DNA of 64,000 bases from Cladobotryum mycophilum (taxonomy: Eukaryota > Ascomycota > Sordariomycetes > Hypocreales > Hypocreaceae), in contig CM071589.1 of NCBI GenBank assembly GCA_036429605.1, positions 3,162,001-3,226,000 of the forward strand, written 5' to 3'. Position numbers and translations under genes: made by a program. The notes below the pieces were generated by a model that saw nothing but the letters and a program-made list of their open reading frames with translations, did no database searches and was not told where the DNA came from. Shown in pieces: positions 1-10,300 of this stretch. Position 1 is the first letter of the stretch. Each line of letters begins with the position of its first letter.

Positions 1-459
1 AAGGGGGAATGGGTGGGTTAACTGCGTTTTCTTGGAGTTATTGGGATAGGGTGCACGCACTACCTGGGCATAGAAGGCTAGTGAAACAAAGTCTTCATAG
101 GGATGACGAATTATCAGATGCACAAATGATTGCATGATGCAATGGACTTTGTTGGCTCCAACACTTTTTCGTATAATTACTCTTTGTTTACGCCGTGACT
201 AAGTAGATATGCTGTGATGTTTGCGTTCATTCATTATATGCCTTATCCATCGTCCTTGTCCGATCATGTACTGTATTATTATACTGCTATAAAGTCAGCC
301 CCGGGTATAGAAAGTAACATGGTACTATTTACTCACTTTTTTAGTTGATCTCTATTTCCCGCTCTTCTTCTATAAATGTGGCCATAATGCCTTTCATCAA
401 CATCATCATGCTAAACCCCCTTGATACCCATAGATAACAAAAACACCTCTCATGCGCCG
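1..459. other. Intergenic, 3' flank of the NatD gene
   Basis: I see no gene, RNA or repeat here. The stretch is moderately AT-rich and lies downstream of the minus-strand acetyltransferase gene. Confidence 0.6.
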
Positions 460-801
460 CTATTCCCTTGCCGGAGCGCCAGGCCGGCTCTGGCGAGTCC
501 TGCGACTGAGAATGACATAGTCTGGCATGACCACCTTCCCGCCCCTCAGCTTGCGTTCCCTAGGCGAAAAGTCGTCGGTGGTAAAACCCATCTTGTCGTA
601 GAATTTTAGGCCGCTGGAGTTGCTCGTGAAGCAGGTGAGCATGACTTTTTCTGTGGAGGGGATGTTTTCGGCGATGGTCATTAGATATCCTAGGAGTTTC
701 TTGCCGAGGCCGGTTCTGTGGCGGACTGGGTTAGTTTTATGACACTTGAGCCCACTCTTTTTTCTTGTTATTGCTATAAGAGAAGTGTGTTTTTGTATGT
801 G

Positions 802-843
<42 letters not shown>

Positions 844-1511
844 GGGAGAGGGAGGGGGAGAGAGTCTTTTTTTTTTGCTCAGGCTTGGTTGGAGGGTAGT
901 ACGAGGGGGTGGCTGACCTTTGGAGCTCAGGTAATAGATGTATCTCGTAGCAATACACGACTTGCTCGTGATTCTCGAATGTAGGCATCAACGAGGTAAA
1001 CCCCTTGATGATGTTGCTCTCATCCTTGACCAAGATGTAGCGGAGATCCGGCGACCGCATTTCCTTCCCCTTCATCGCAGGATGCCATCCCAGGGATGAG
1101 CCCCGATAGTCATTCCCGCTCGTCGATTCAATCACCTCAAAGCAGGATTTTAGTTCTTCTGCGCTCAGATGGCCTGATTGCAACAAGCTTAGTGTGTAGT
1201 GGCTTTGAGTGCTTGGGTGTGTCCATTCCGTCCAGTCTGGCCTACCCATTTTCCCACATCGTTAGAAACACTTTGCTCATCATCATCATCAGATATAGCA
1301 TCAAAAAATGAGAAGAAGAAAAATCAATAACTCACTCCGGTTTGAGGTAGTCATGTATAAAGTCTTCACTCGACGCCTTGTTCGCCATCTCGATAGGACT
1401 AAGTGCTTGGGATTTCTTCGCGGCTTTCCTGGGCTGCAGTATATTTGCAACCTGCTGCTTAGCCTTGGGCTCATGGTCCAAGGAAGAGTGCGTTTCTTCT
1501 GCAGATCCCAT
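460..1511 (-). CDS. N-alpha-acetyltransferase NatD (Nat4/NAA40-like)
   Basis: Three exons: 1511-1336, 1241-918 and 715-460 (read on the minus strand), giving 251 aa. The start is the ATG at 1511; the frame upstream of it has no support. Intron 1 uses GTGAGT and a TAG acceptor; intron 2 starts with the weaker donor GTCAGC. The protein is a GNAT-fold acetyltransferase. The acetyl-CoA loop Q-R-T-G-L-G (residues 166-171, Q/R-x-x-G-x-G) is rebuilt exactly across the second splice junction, which supports the model. The segments around GFTSLMPTFENHE and YEIHLLPELQ match the NatD family, which acetylates the N-termini of histones H4 and H2A. Length fits the family. The gene is divergent from the LYRM2 gene and shares its 529 bp promoter region. 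Family assignment is by recalled motif similarity. Confidence 0.88.
805..840. repeat. (GA)18 microsatellite inside NatD intron 2
   Basis: An uninterrupted GA run of 36 nt followed by G-rich purine sequence. On the transcribed strand it is a CT tract within the second intron of the acetyltransferase gene. Confidence 0.95.
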
Positions 1512-2040
1512 ATTGCATTTAGCCTCTAAATCAAACAAGGAGGCTGTTTTTTTATATATAAAAAATGAACGAGATGGAGATTTGCTGAACAATGGAGCGA
1601 TTAGTATCACACCACCCTCATGACACAATGCCTAAATAGAAGCGCGTAGATAGCTAGCGCGTAAGCACTCTACGCGGTTTCTTCCTATAAAAGAAAGAAA
1701 TACTTACAAGAAGGGGTCACAGTTATATCGAGTGGGATTTCTATGCTACATGAAATCCCAATGTTTCATGTTTAGATCAGATTGGACGTGAGACACCCCT
1801 TAGTATGAGAAAATCGTGCCGCCTTCGGGTTTCCTGCTGTGTAAGTCGGTCTAGCTCGGTGTGCCTCGGTGAAGAACCCATTTTTAACCCCTCCACTAGC
1901 CGAATTTTGTCCGGTCAACGATCCATCATTTTTTATTTACAAATTTTTCAGAAACAAAAAACTTCAATTTTTTTTCCAATTTCGTAGTAGAAACAAGTTC
2001 AACGGGGCAGGGAAATGTCCAAATGAAGTTCATCCCCTAA
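1512..2040. promoter_or_regulatory. Divergent promoter region, NatD / LYRM2
   Basis: This 529 bp stretch separates two start codons that point away from each other, so it must hold both promoters. It is AT-rich, with T runs near 1930 and 1970. I see no coding segment and no clear TATA box. Confidence 0.6.
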
Positions 2041-2554
2041 ATGAGTTTCAGTACTCGCATGCTGCTGCGTATGAGCCGTGGCTATGCCACTCAGCGCTCT
2101 GCCTCGCGGCTCAATGGGGCTCTAAGTCTTGATCATGTACGGGAAAAAAGCCCTTGCCACCTCTCCATCATTCTCTTGTAGTTTTGTTGCTTGCTCGCTT
2201 TGCACACCGGAGAACAAAAAGGGGGAGCTAAGAATCAAGTGTAGTTTCTTCAACGATCCAGAGTTCTTTCATTTTATCGCACCATCTTGCGGGGCACAAA
2301 GCGCATTGAGAACGCTACAACGAAAGCCGAGTCTCGCAAATATGCTCGGGACGAGTTTGAGCGTCACCGGGATGTCAAAGACCTCGTGAGTGATACACAG
2401 ACCAAACCTCTTTTTTCTTCTTCTTCTTTCTTTCCCAAACTCATTCGACTGACCAAGTTTTCTTTTCCCTGCACACAAGTCTCACATAAGATATCTTTTG
2501 TCGACAGGGAAGACGGAGTGGGAGAGTATGGAGAGGTATATCGGTGGTATGTAG
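2041..2554 (+). CDS. LYR-motif mitochondrial protein, LYRM2-like
   Basis: Three small exons, 2041-2136, 2245-2385 and 2480-2554, all joined in phase 0, encode 103 aa. The start ATG at 2041 directly follows an in-frame stop. Exon 1 ends ...LSLDH; exon 2 begins FLQRSRVLSFYRTILRG, which carries the LYR signature as F42-Y43-R44 followed by ARDEFERHRDVKDL; exon 3 reads SHIRYLLSTGKTEWESMER and stops. This order (LxLxxFxxRxxVLxLYRxIL, then AR-EF) is that of LYRM2, a small LYR protein reported in the mitochondrial matrix, where LYR proteins work with acyl carrier protein in assembling Fe-S and respiratory complexes. The first donor (GTACGG) is weak; the other splice sites are normal. No single open frame covers the gene, so automated annotation may miss it. 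It converges on the bL36m gene. Confidence 0.85.
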
Positions 2555-2799
2555 CCGTTCATAATGTACATCCACGACCATCTAAATCGCCGAGGCCAAT
2601 CCCTTCCTCCCAAGACTCGAGTATCCATGCCCCTCTCTGCAACGTGACAATGGTCCATTCTGGCCCTCAGAGTAATTGTCCCATCATCGTGATCGTGCCT
2701 TTGATGTCGTCGTCGTCTATCATGTCCCAGCCCGCCCAGTGTCGTGCGCCAATATTATACAAATTCTTTTTCTCTTTTTTCTGCTTTGATTTGCCCAGA

Positions 2800-3189
2800 T
2801 CAACTCTGTCGCTGCTTGTGTCTCGGGTTCGCCTTGCAAATAACGTAGAGATAACCGACATGTCGCTTGCCCTTCTTTCGTCGAACAACCTGCAAATCCA
2901 CTGCGTTAGCACACACACCTACAAATCCTACGCCTAGACGATGAACATGTTCCGGGTTACTGACCTTGCAGTGCTCACACCTCTTTTTCACCGCGCTGTG
3001 GACCTTCATCCCCCTCGTCTGCTGCACCGACCCTCCGACAGGCGTTATCGAGGATGCAGCCTGCCATAACCTCGTGCCGGTGCCCAGAATCGACGAACTC
3101 GGGTTCGTGGTCGGTAAAAATTGTCTTGAAAGCTGACTGGGGCGCAATTGTCTCGCCGTGAGCGAGAATGTGCGTATTAGGGACGCCAT
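2800..3189 (-). CDS. Mitochondrial large-subunit ribosomal protein bL36m
   Basis: Two exons, 3189-2965 and 2889-2800, encode 104 aa. Residues 1 to about 60 are a serine/arginine-rich mitochondrial presequence. The mature part begins MKVHSAVKKRCEHCK and ends in the family signature HVGYLYVICKANPRHKQRQ. The zinc ligands C71, C74, C93 and H99 (C-x2-C-x18-C-x5-H) are all present. The intron (2964-2890, GTCAGT...CAG, 75 nt) falls directly after the first Cys pair, is a multiple of three and has no stop, so the unspliced frame also stays open. bL36 sits at the GTPase-associated region of the large subunit; the yeast form is Rtc6. Confidence 0.92.
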   Translation of the reverse strand: MASLIRTFSLTARQLRPSQLSRQFLPTTNPSSSILGTGTRLWQAASSITPVGGSVQQTRGMKVHSAVKKRCEHCKVSNPEHVHRLGVGFVGVCANAVDLQVVRRKKGKRHVGYLYVICKANPRHKQRQS

Positions 3190-3776
3190 GGCTGGTGCTG
3201 CTGGAGGTTTGGAGAGTACAAGGTTCGGTCGTTGAGTTCAACTCTGCGACCCTTCACCATCGCCAGGTCACGTGGTTCCACAATCCAACGTTCTGCCAAC
3301 CATGAGAGCAAGCGACGATATGGTTAACAATCATAGAAAAAGAAAGAAAAGAATTATTCACCATCTGCATTTGACAATTAATGCCTGAGCATTATTTTTC
3401 TCCATTCTATCATATATAATGGAGTTGTCAAAAAATGAACTTGTTCGAACAGCCAAGCTCACAGGAACAACCCTTCACACGAAAACCAGTAAATTTGGGG
3501 GAGGGGGTCATCTATCTCATTCCCATTTGCCTTGTTTTTCTACATACAATGCATCTTCAGCTGAATACCTTGCTGATCCGGTGTGATATCCCTGGGCCTT
3601 TATCTTACACAATCATTACTGGGGGAAAAACCCCCACTTGGCCGAATATCACACAATCCCTGAATTATGAACCATCCTGGTCCCGATGTACCTTCATTCG
3701 CAACATCATAACCCCCTTCCGTGCCCAATGCGATGCTGTAGCGCATCTCCATCCCATACTGCGACAGTTTGTCAAT
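3190..3776. other. Intergenic between bL36m and the next gene
   Basis: This should hold the bL36m promoter and the 3' end of the neighbouring minus-strand gene. I see no other feature. A long plus-strand open frame starting at 3435 runs antisense into the neighbouring coding exon and is judged spurious. Confidence 0.5.
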
Positions 3777-6416
3777 TCACCAGCCCCTCTTCTCCATCTC
3801 GCGCCACACATAGAGGGCATCCCGGTTGTCCATGCTCGCCAAACAGTCAGTTGGCTTGGCCGGCTGGATCTCAAGAGGATGGTCCTGAAACTTCATCTCA
3901 TCAGTTTGCGGGAGGATAGGGAAAGGATCAGATCGATTAGGATTCGTGTCGTCTCCGTGCTTCTGCCAGTTGTATTCAGCCGTCGCCCCACCGATAATGT
4001 CGAAGTTAAAGCCATGGCGCTTGGCCCTAGACCAACCCGCCGCACTGACTGCATTGTTGTCATCGAGAAGATCAAACAAACTCGGAAGGTTCTGGAGGGA
4101 GTTTTGAGGGATTCTCTCGCCCCTAACCATAGGCTCTTGGTAATGGGGCGCTGCGAGGTATCCGCCTGCGGTTTCAACCATGCCAGGGGGCCGTGGTCGA
4201 ATCGAGTTCGTGGTTCTCAAGTGCATAAGACCTTGACCTTCCTTGAGGATTGGAGCATCAAGGTTGAATTCTCGCGGCCTCCAATCACGGAAAAGATTCC
4301 TCAAGATCAGTGATTTCATTACCGCCCGGTGGCCGTCTTCCTGATCCATGTAATCCTGCAACAGACACTTGCTGCAGATCCGCCTATGAGGGGGTCCCTG
4401 ACGAATGGTGGGGGTGAAGAAATCCTGAAATGTCTCGTAACCGCATGATGCGCAAAAGACCTGGTGCCGTCCCATCTGGTGAATGTACCAGTGGTGCCAG
4501 TCTTGAGAAACTCTCTCGAGGCCCATCCTTACCGGCTTTAGAAGATCATAGATAGCCTGCTTCTTGTCGCTCTCGAAATCTTCACTCTCCTCATCTAGTT
4601 CTAGATAACGGTAAATGGCGTCCAAGAATCCTGGAACGGCAAATGGAGTATTCGGAACTCGGTGGAGGAAGTCTAGGAAGGATCCGCCTTTATCGAAGAG
4701 CACATTAATACTCATAGCCTTGGCCTTCAGAAAAGCCTCAAGGATGATCTGAAAGAATCCACGTTGGACGGGATCACGAGCGTGAGGGCCCCAAGTGATG
4801 CCGTAAGTGGCAGAATCCTGGTGTTGGTACCGCATCCCTTCGTAGAAGTGAGGGTAGAAATCAAATGATCTGATTTCCGGCTGGCCTTCAAGTCGGCGGG
4901 TGACGTTGATTTCATGGATGAGATCTAGGATGCAGAGAACATCTCCGAAGGTGATGAGAGGGCAGTCGTAGACGCCAATCATCTGGACATTTGGGCAAGC
5001 TCGGAGAATGATGGCAAGAAGCCTGCGATCAAACATTGGCACCTTGTGGAACTGGAGGATGCTAAGCGTGTTGGGTTGCTCCGAAATCTTGATCACTATT
5101 TTCGATATTTGTTAGCACCCGTTTTAGGCACATGAAGCCTCATCATGGAAAAAGTAGCAGTGACTTACTCATCTTCTGCACGTTGTAAACAGACTCGCGT
5201 ATGGAGAACTGGAATGGCATTTGCCGCGGGTGATCTTTGAATGTTTGGCTGCCCATCCACGTTGTGCCAAGGACGGGTTCGATATGCCTCATTCTCTTGA
5301 GGTACATGTACGTGGACGGTAGAACCCAATCGGCGTATATCGCTGGCCCCGCAAACGCAAGTGAAGGGTCTGTTTTGACGGCATTTTCATATGCACGTTT
5401 GTACCTGTTAGCCTTGTAGGTCACGGTTTGCTCATACCGAATGGCGTTGTCCTTCCATTTTTCGGGGTGGTTAATATCCAGTACCCCGAGTTGCATCAAC
5501 TCAAAGTCGTGGGGATAGTCGCTACGGAACTTGAGAATCTCGCCAACTGTATAGTCGGGAGCGACAGCAACGAAAACATCTGGGAGTCCATCGTGAATGA
5601 GGGCACTAGAAGTCGTGCTCCAAATCTTCTTTTCAGGTGTTAGCCGGGGGCGCTCAAAGTTAGTACTATGACTTCTTCATGTTACTCACCACGTTGGACG
5701 TGACAATGTCCCATAGATTGGGGGAGGCAAGGGCAAGGTTCATCGTAGCCGTTCGGCCGCTTTCGAAAATAGTCTTCAGAGTCTGAGGGCCAATTTGAGG
5801 GTGTCGCAAGATAGACTCGAGAGTAGCGCTATCGTCATTGGACACAGCTTCATCGCCACCTGACACGTCCTCAAACAGTGCATTGCCCTTGATAAGGAAG
5901 CCCTAGGCACGTCAGTATGAGGACAAGTCAGCGGTTTAGGTCTAGGACTTACACGAGTAGCAGTCGGATCAAGGCCATGGCCCTTCTTCCAGAAAACCTT
6001 GGGGGATGGCCGAATAGCGTCTCGCATCATCCTCTCGCGCCATTCATCTTGGACCTCCTTTAAGGTCTGAGTGGTCACTTTGGGATGGAAACCACGCTGT
6101 TCAAGTCGCCGGCGCGACTCGACCATGCCATACTTATGAATGACTACTTGCAGCGTTAGTGAGATGTTATGCGTAACAAGATGGATCAATACTTACGACC
6201 AGGCATCTTGTCCGGTTTAGGAGATACTTGTCCTATTGACTCTTGTTGATTCTCTTTGTTCCTATTAGGACGTCTCCTACGCTTCTGACCGAGGCTTTTA
6301 TTGCTCGCACTGAACACCTCAGGAGGTGGTTTCTCGGGAGGTTTAGTATGCTTGGAAGAGTTAGCTGCAAGGGCTTTGAGTTGAGGCTTGCCTCCCTTCT
6401 TCTTATTCTTCGCCAT
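3777..6416 (-). CDS. Unrecognised 800-aa protein, LRR/F-box-like with zinc ribbon
   Basis: Five exons: 6416-6197, 6143-5953, 5902-5690, 5628-5169 and 5095-3777, with GTAAGT/GTGAGT donors and phases that match throughout; about 800 aa. The start is the ATG at 6416, since the open frame just upstream begins at TTG. I do not recognise the protein. Residues 1-73 are very basic and lysine-rich (KNKKKGGKPQLK, then GQKRRRRPNRNK), suggesting a nuclear or nucleolar signal. Around residues 370-420 a stretch of the type LSILQFHKVP...LACPNVQMIGVYDCPLI looks like two or three leucine-rich repeats of F-box proteins. C576-x2-C579-x22-C602-x2-C605 could bind zinc. The C-terminal 150 residues have no features I can name. 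Exon 4 has a tandem AAGAAG acceptor, so 799 aa is also possible. Confidence 0.8.
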
Positions 6417-7806
6417 CTTAAACAAGATACAGCAAGTGAAGTATTATGGAATGGCTGTTTAGAGAATCGAGAAGTGTTACACAGAAGAAGAGAAAGAAGA
6501 AGACAGAACATGTGATTAAACAAAGACAGAGAGGGGACTCAATGCTTAAATAGCAACCATGCGCGCGTTCAATGTGTAACTTGGTGAGTTTGCACATGTG
6601 GCTACGAGGAGCACGGCTCAGAGAGTGTAACAAGTTGGAGTGGCGGGAGACGAGGAAAGGTTTAAGAGGCAAGAGCATCATAAGTAACTCCGTGTCTCGA
6701 GAGTACCAGCCATGAAAAGGGGGCCCACAACGTCAAAAATAAAAAGTCTGACTAAAAGAGAAAAAAGTCACTTACTCAAAGAACCCAGAGATAAACTCGG
6801 CAATGAAGCACCAAAATTTATCACCAGTTATGAGGAAATCGGTAAAGCTTATGTCTTCCTCGAAGTGTTGGATACGTTTGCAAGAAGACCAAACTCTCTT
6901 AATGTGTTTTCCTGAGATGCAGGAAGATTCCAACCGCAAAGCCAAAGATCAGCTGATTGAAGGTCGCACCAAGCGATACTGATACAAGGTATGGAGTCAG
7001 CAAGAAGCTGTGAAATAAACAGTTAGGCAAACAAACCTGTTATTTGATCTCAAGCTGATATGTGATGCTCGTTCGCAGTTGGTTTGCTAATGTCGCGTTC
7101 TCAGATGCAGCTACCAGGAGCACACGAAATTAGAAACTACACCGTAGTAGTGTATCAACGTTTCAAATAATCGACAGCGCAGTCTCCTAGTAAGTAGTTA
7201 GTATATCTAACGTCTCTTCTAGTCTTTGCTAATGACAAAGACGAGATGACATGAGATGGAAGAGGTTGATGCAGCGCCACCTGGGATCAGGGGGTTGCAG
7301 ATGATGCCTATACAAATGCAACCACAGGCCAGACGGTTGCCCAGCAGCACACGAGGAAATGAAAAGTGATCTTTCAAATTCAAATAACGGGTTCTTGAAG
7401 TTCTGGGTTCGCTGCAAACAGAAAAACACAGGGCTGCTACACCCACCTCCGCGGGACCGAGGGCGGCACCGCAGTCAGAGTTTTCGTCCCCAAGCAAACG
7501 CCTGTCGCTCTCAAGTTGCTACCAGTGCAATCTTTGTCATGCTTTAGTTCAGATCATGAAGCAGAGAAGAGAGGGAAATTTTGTGTCGGGAAAAAACAAA
7601 CAAATCGCCAGACCTAGCGACAAGGGCAAGGGGGGAATGCAGCAGCAAAGAAAAAGACGCAGCAAGCAAACAAAGAGATTTCCGACGGCGAGTTGCCTTT
7701 CAGAAGAAAGATGCTGTGCTTGTTCAGAGTGAAGCCAAAGAGTCTTCATCTGGTCCCAGAGAGAATTTTCATTCAGTCGGGAGTGAGGAGGAGAAGAGAG
7801 CCAGAG
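6417..7806. other. Non-coding stretch, possible 5' leader/transcript on minus strand
   Basis: Next to the start at 6416 this holds the promoter of the 800-aa gene; about 6430-6690 is pyrimidine-rich on the minus strand. The rest lies downstream of the orphan promoter at 8.0 kb on the same strand and could be its transcript. I find no reading frame with convincing coding character. Confidence 0.4.
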
Positions 7807-7808
7807 AA

Positions 7809-8014
7809 GCTTACCTACGGTCCCTCGACGGGAACGATCAAGGAGGGGAGGTAAAGAAATTACTGAAGATCCAGCTGAGTTGCTGGATCTTCTTTCAAAG
7901 ATCAAATAGAAGCTCTCAAGCAATGTTGAGAAGGTTATGGGAGGTGGTTGTTCGTTTGTGTGGTGTGGAGGAAGAAGAGAAGTGAGAGTGGCAGCTAGTG
8001 GGGGGGTTTTTATA
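7809..8014 (-). promoter_or_regulatory. Orphan minus-strand promoter with spliced-looking leader
   Basis: On the minus strand a TATAAAAA box lies at 8014-8007, about 30 nt upstream of a pyrimidine-rich start region (about 7985-7940, TCTCTTCTTCCTCC). A run of sequence typical of a fungal 5' leader follows, then a good splice donor, GTAG|GTAAGC, at 7814-7809. No credible coding exon follows within the next 1.4 kb. The next gene on this strand starts at 6416, so this could be a remote promoter for it, or the start of a long non-coding RNA. The architecture is read directly from sequence; activity is inferred. Confidence 0.4.
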
Positions 8015-8759
8015 CTCTCCCTTTGGGGGGGGCAGGCATCTTCTGCTGTCACTCTCCCCACGCACGCTCAAAACACGTGCCCTTGCCTGAGGATCACTGA
8101 TAACGCCTAGATTAAGGCATCAGGAACTTGTTTTGGTGCTGTCCTTGGGGGGCGCAGGCCCCAGAGCAGCTTGTTGCCGCTGCCCATGGTCCCAAGAGGT
8201 TCACAGGCTCTCCCTTGAGTCTTTGGCAGAGTATCTCTCCTTCAGAGGTCACTCGTCTCCCTCTCTCACGGCAGATCGACAACTTGCATCACTGCAACTG
8301 CACTAGATATCAATGCAGTCTGAACCACGGTCATGAACAACCTGGAGACAAGACACTAAATAACACAAACAAGAACATTTGATATGCAGACGAAGATTTG
8401 AGAGGCTTTTGTAGAATGCAGACTTGCAGTTTTCCTGCGTGTGCCTTGGCCTTTGTTTACCGTGAAGTTAGAGGACTGCAGACAAAGGCAGTTCTGTTGC
8501 CAATTTGTCGACAGTGTCCTTTTCTTAATTCACCAGCGCCATCCCTTTCACATATACAAAGTACCCCCCAAGCCTTGAAGCTTTTTACCACCCACTTCCT
8601 TCATGATATCAACAAAGATGTGCAACCATATGACGCCCAAGACATCACGCATGCGCACATTCAAGATCCACAACACCAAGACAATTCGAAACATGAAGGC
8701 TTTGTTATATATCCAACTATTTAATCCACTGGAGCATTTATATCAAAGCATTCAACAAT

Positions 8760-10300
8760 ACGACTAACTTCCCCGTACCCCTATGATCGCCAGTCAGTAT
8801 GTCGCATTTCCCTCCCCCTTGGACAGCGAACCGCACAGCCAAGTCGAGACGCCAGAGAATATTTAAATCGATCCGAGAATTACTCTAGAGCATAGAAGTA
8901 AAGGGGTTATGACCTACTACTTCATAGGTTCAACTATCGCGACATGAGGCTGCCGATTCTCCCGAAGTTTGCTGCGAAAGGCAGTTGTCATGCTAACCCA
9001 AGGCCGAGGGTTTAGATAGAGAAACGTATTCTATGCCGTGAGGTTTCCTCGAGATCAGCATCTCCTTTGACGTGAGTGTATATCCCGACAGGTTCACGCC
9101 AGCCTCTGGAAGCGTTAGGGGGCGACTACAACTTCATGTCTCTCTTTGTTTATTCCAGCACTGAGAGTACGAGCTACATCTTTAGAAGAACTCATGAGAA
9201 AGGCGCAACAGTTTTCTATAAGGCGAGAAGAAAGAGATCAGATAACGTCAACACCAACACATCAAATCGAGCAGGGTCGTCGAGCATGGGCCTGGTACAG
9301 GATGGATAAGGAGCACCAAGCGCTTGCAGTCGACCTTTCGGCGCGATCTACAAAGTCCATTTCTCTAAACTTCATTCCCAGTTACAATCACAGGGGTCAG
9401 CTTCTACGTTGTAGCTATCCTAGTCAAGTTCCTTAGGCCTAAGCATACAAGACGAGCCTCGAGGTCCCATTTGCTAGTACGACATGCAAAGTAAGCAGTT
9501 GGCAGTCTTGCATCCGATCCAGCTAATAAATAGTATCAGTATCAGATAGTATCGGTATGGTGCCCAAGGCAATGGGGTGCTGAGATACGCATACCAGGAA
9601 TAAAGGTTGCCAGGCTAGTTTGTGCTGTTCAGACCCTCACAAACCACAAGACCATTATCTCCCAATCCCTCAAGCCCTCAATTCACCATAAACTAAATAA
9701 AGTAGTTAGGATGTTATATTTAGAATGTAGATCGAATCTACCCGAATCGTACACGGACGGCTATAAGCGACACGATCGAAACAATACTACAAAGAACCTT
9801 TGTTCCTCCTCTCGAAGATTCATGATTCTAAAGACTCGATAGAACGATACCTAACCTATATACAAGACTGCCAAGATCGAAAGCGACGAGAAACAGCTAG
9901 AGTTGCACGAGTTGAGCGTCATGACGAATATCGATACAATAACCCCTGTCTTACAAGCCCGATGCTTCGTCGGGGTGGCACAAATAAATCACGAGAACTA
10001 TATTACACAAAGAAGATTATAGTAATGCTAGTCAAGCTAGCCTCGAAGCATTGAAGATAGCAGTTGGCACGTTTCCGTCAGCGTTACGGCAAAACCCGAA
10101 CCTGGAACACAGTCTTACAAGCAACATTCATCATATCCCTCATCTGAAGAGGCTATCTCCCACGCTTAGTAACAGCATAGCTCGACTTGACATACTACAG
10201 AGATACATATCGAACTTTAGCCTAGTTATCCTTATTTTATCCTTTCTTTCCGCCAACCAAAGCGACCACAGACGGCCAGTGTTACGATAGCAAGCACCAA
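8760..10300 (+). mobile_element. Probable decayed retroelement fragment (gag-like)
   Basis: Several short plus-strand frames here look protein-like but use A/T-ending codons (ATA, TTA, AGA, CTA, GAA) quite unlike the genes around them. 8784-8864 reads MIASQYVAFPSPLDSEPHS and stops. 9137-9436 reads LRVRATSLEELMRKAQQF then many charged residues, which resembles the stretch of Ty3/gypsy Gag proteins that runs (L)R...PTSLEEA. 9800-10054 gives a charged helical segment. Frames are broken and I see no terminal repeats, reverse transcriptase or integrase. It could equally be a decayed host gene. Confidence 0.3.

Noticed and set aside
3435..4313. 292-codon plus-strand frame at the end of the 800-aa gene
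   Set aside because: Mostly antisense to the last exon of a well-spliced gene; no coding signal of its own.
7549..8061. 170-codon minus-strand frame with a hydrophobic C-terminus
   Set aside because: It overlaps the TATA box and pyrimidine leader, so its start would lie upstream of the probable transcription start; composition is that of an untranslated leader.
9565..9620. GGGGTGCTGAGATACGC resembles the start of a TPP riboswitch
   Set aside because: The required downstream elements (the GAACCTGATC and TAATACC-GCG parts) are missing and no thiamine gene is near.
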